Shown: in pieces, positions 5,809 to 5,993 of the stretch
Position numbering within the stretch: position 1 is the first letter of the stretch
How the letters are laid out: each line of letters starts with the position of its first letter
DNA from: an uncultured Lewinella sp.
Lineage (GTDB): Bacteria; Bacteroidota; Bacteroidia; Chitinophagales; Saprospiraceae
NCBI GenBank assembly: GCA_938021455.1
Contig: CALIGP010000294.1
Span: forward strand, 1 to 5,993
DNA length: 5,993 nt
Reading direction: 5' to 3'
The notes under the pieces: generated by a model
The model's database searches: none
What the model saw: the letters and a program-made list of their open reading frames with translations, nothing else
Told to the model about the DNA's origin: nothing
Translations under genes and position numbers: made by a program

Positions 5809-5993
5809 ACCGTTCCTTCTCGCCACAAATCCTCCGCCTAGCCATCCACAATATCCTCAGCAACCTATCGGTCCCGCTGCTGTCGAGCTACGATACGGCG
5901 CTGATGGGGAGCCTTAGCGGCGGGCACATCGCGGCGGTTGGTCTGGGCAGTATGGCCCTCAATTTCGTGTACTGGAACTTCGGTTTCCTGCGG
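5799..5993 (+). CDS. MATE family efflux transporter, partial (N-terminal 65 codons)
   Basis: The ATG at 5799 lies within the last codons of the propeller gene (10-base overlap, different frame). It opens 65 codons to the right edge, so the usual 430-460 residue length is not seen. The N-terminus is typical of DinF-like MATE proteins: ILRLAIHNILSNLSVPLLSS (11-30), YDTALMGSLS (31-40), then HIAAVGLGSMALNFVYWNFGFLR (43-65). These are the cytoplasmic N-terminal helix and the first two membrane helices. Asp32 in the DTALMG motif matches the conserved position in helix 1. His17 stands where many relatives have Pro. MATE proteins export cationic drugs or metabolites in exchange for Na+ or H+; the substrate here cannot be told. 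The overlap and lack of a Shine-Dalgarno suggest translation coupled to the propeller gene. Confidence 0.93.
   Translation, partial: MELNRSFSPQILRLAIHNILSNLSVPLLSSYDTALMGSLSGGHIAAVGLGSMALNFVYWNFGFLR

Overview
The window looks like chromosomal DNA of a Bacteroidota member, with a Saprospiria/Lewinella-like lineage as the best guess. Start codons lack Shine-Dalgarno sequences, secreted lipoproteins with Bacteroidota-style signal peptides are frequent, and the DUF819 and MATE proteins have family sequences typical of that phylum. The lineage rests on family resemblance only, since no marker gene is present.

Layout: (1) 1-1118, minus strand: the N-terminal 372 codons of a large exported protein with a TPR-like helical region. 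It runs off the left edge. (2) 1119-1348: a divergent intergenic region with a perfect 15-bp palindrome and five tandem copies of a 7-bp unit ending 17 bp before the next start codon. (3) 1349-2722, plus strand: a complete DUF819 (YjcL-like) polytopic membrane protein. (4) About 2760-4220: a visibly A+T-rich segment (60-base samples of 21/60 and 24/60 G+C, against 40/60 in the DUF819 gene). It holds a small exported protein with a TIMP/netrin-like cysteine pattern, a 66-residue antitoxin-like protein, and an overlapping unrecognised ORF where a toxin would be expected. (5) 4223-5993, plus strand: a compact run of a TTG-started lipoprotein of unknown function, a five-bladed beta-propeller lipoprotein resembling GH43/GH130-type glycosidases, and the first 65 codons of a MATE efflux transporter that overlaps the propeller gene by 10 bases.

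Functional picture: most products are exported or membrane-bound (two lipoproteins, one secreted or lipidated NTR-like protein, one large secreted protein, two transporters). The A+T-rich block looks like an accessory insertion between the DUF819 gene and the lipoprotein/propeller/MATE cluster. The propeller and MATE genes are probably translationally coupled. No RNA gene, IS element, CRISPR array or convincing promoter was found. I see no clear-cut new system. The best candidates for follow-up are the antitoxin-like gene with its non-PIN partner and the TIMP-like bacterial protein.
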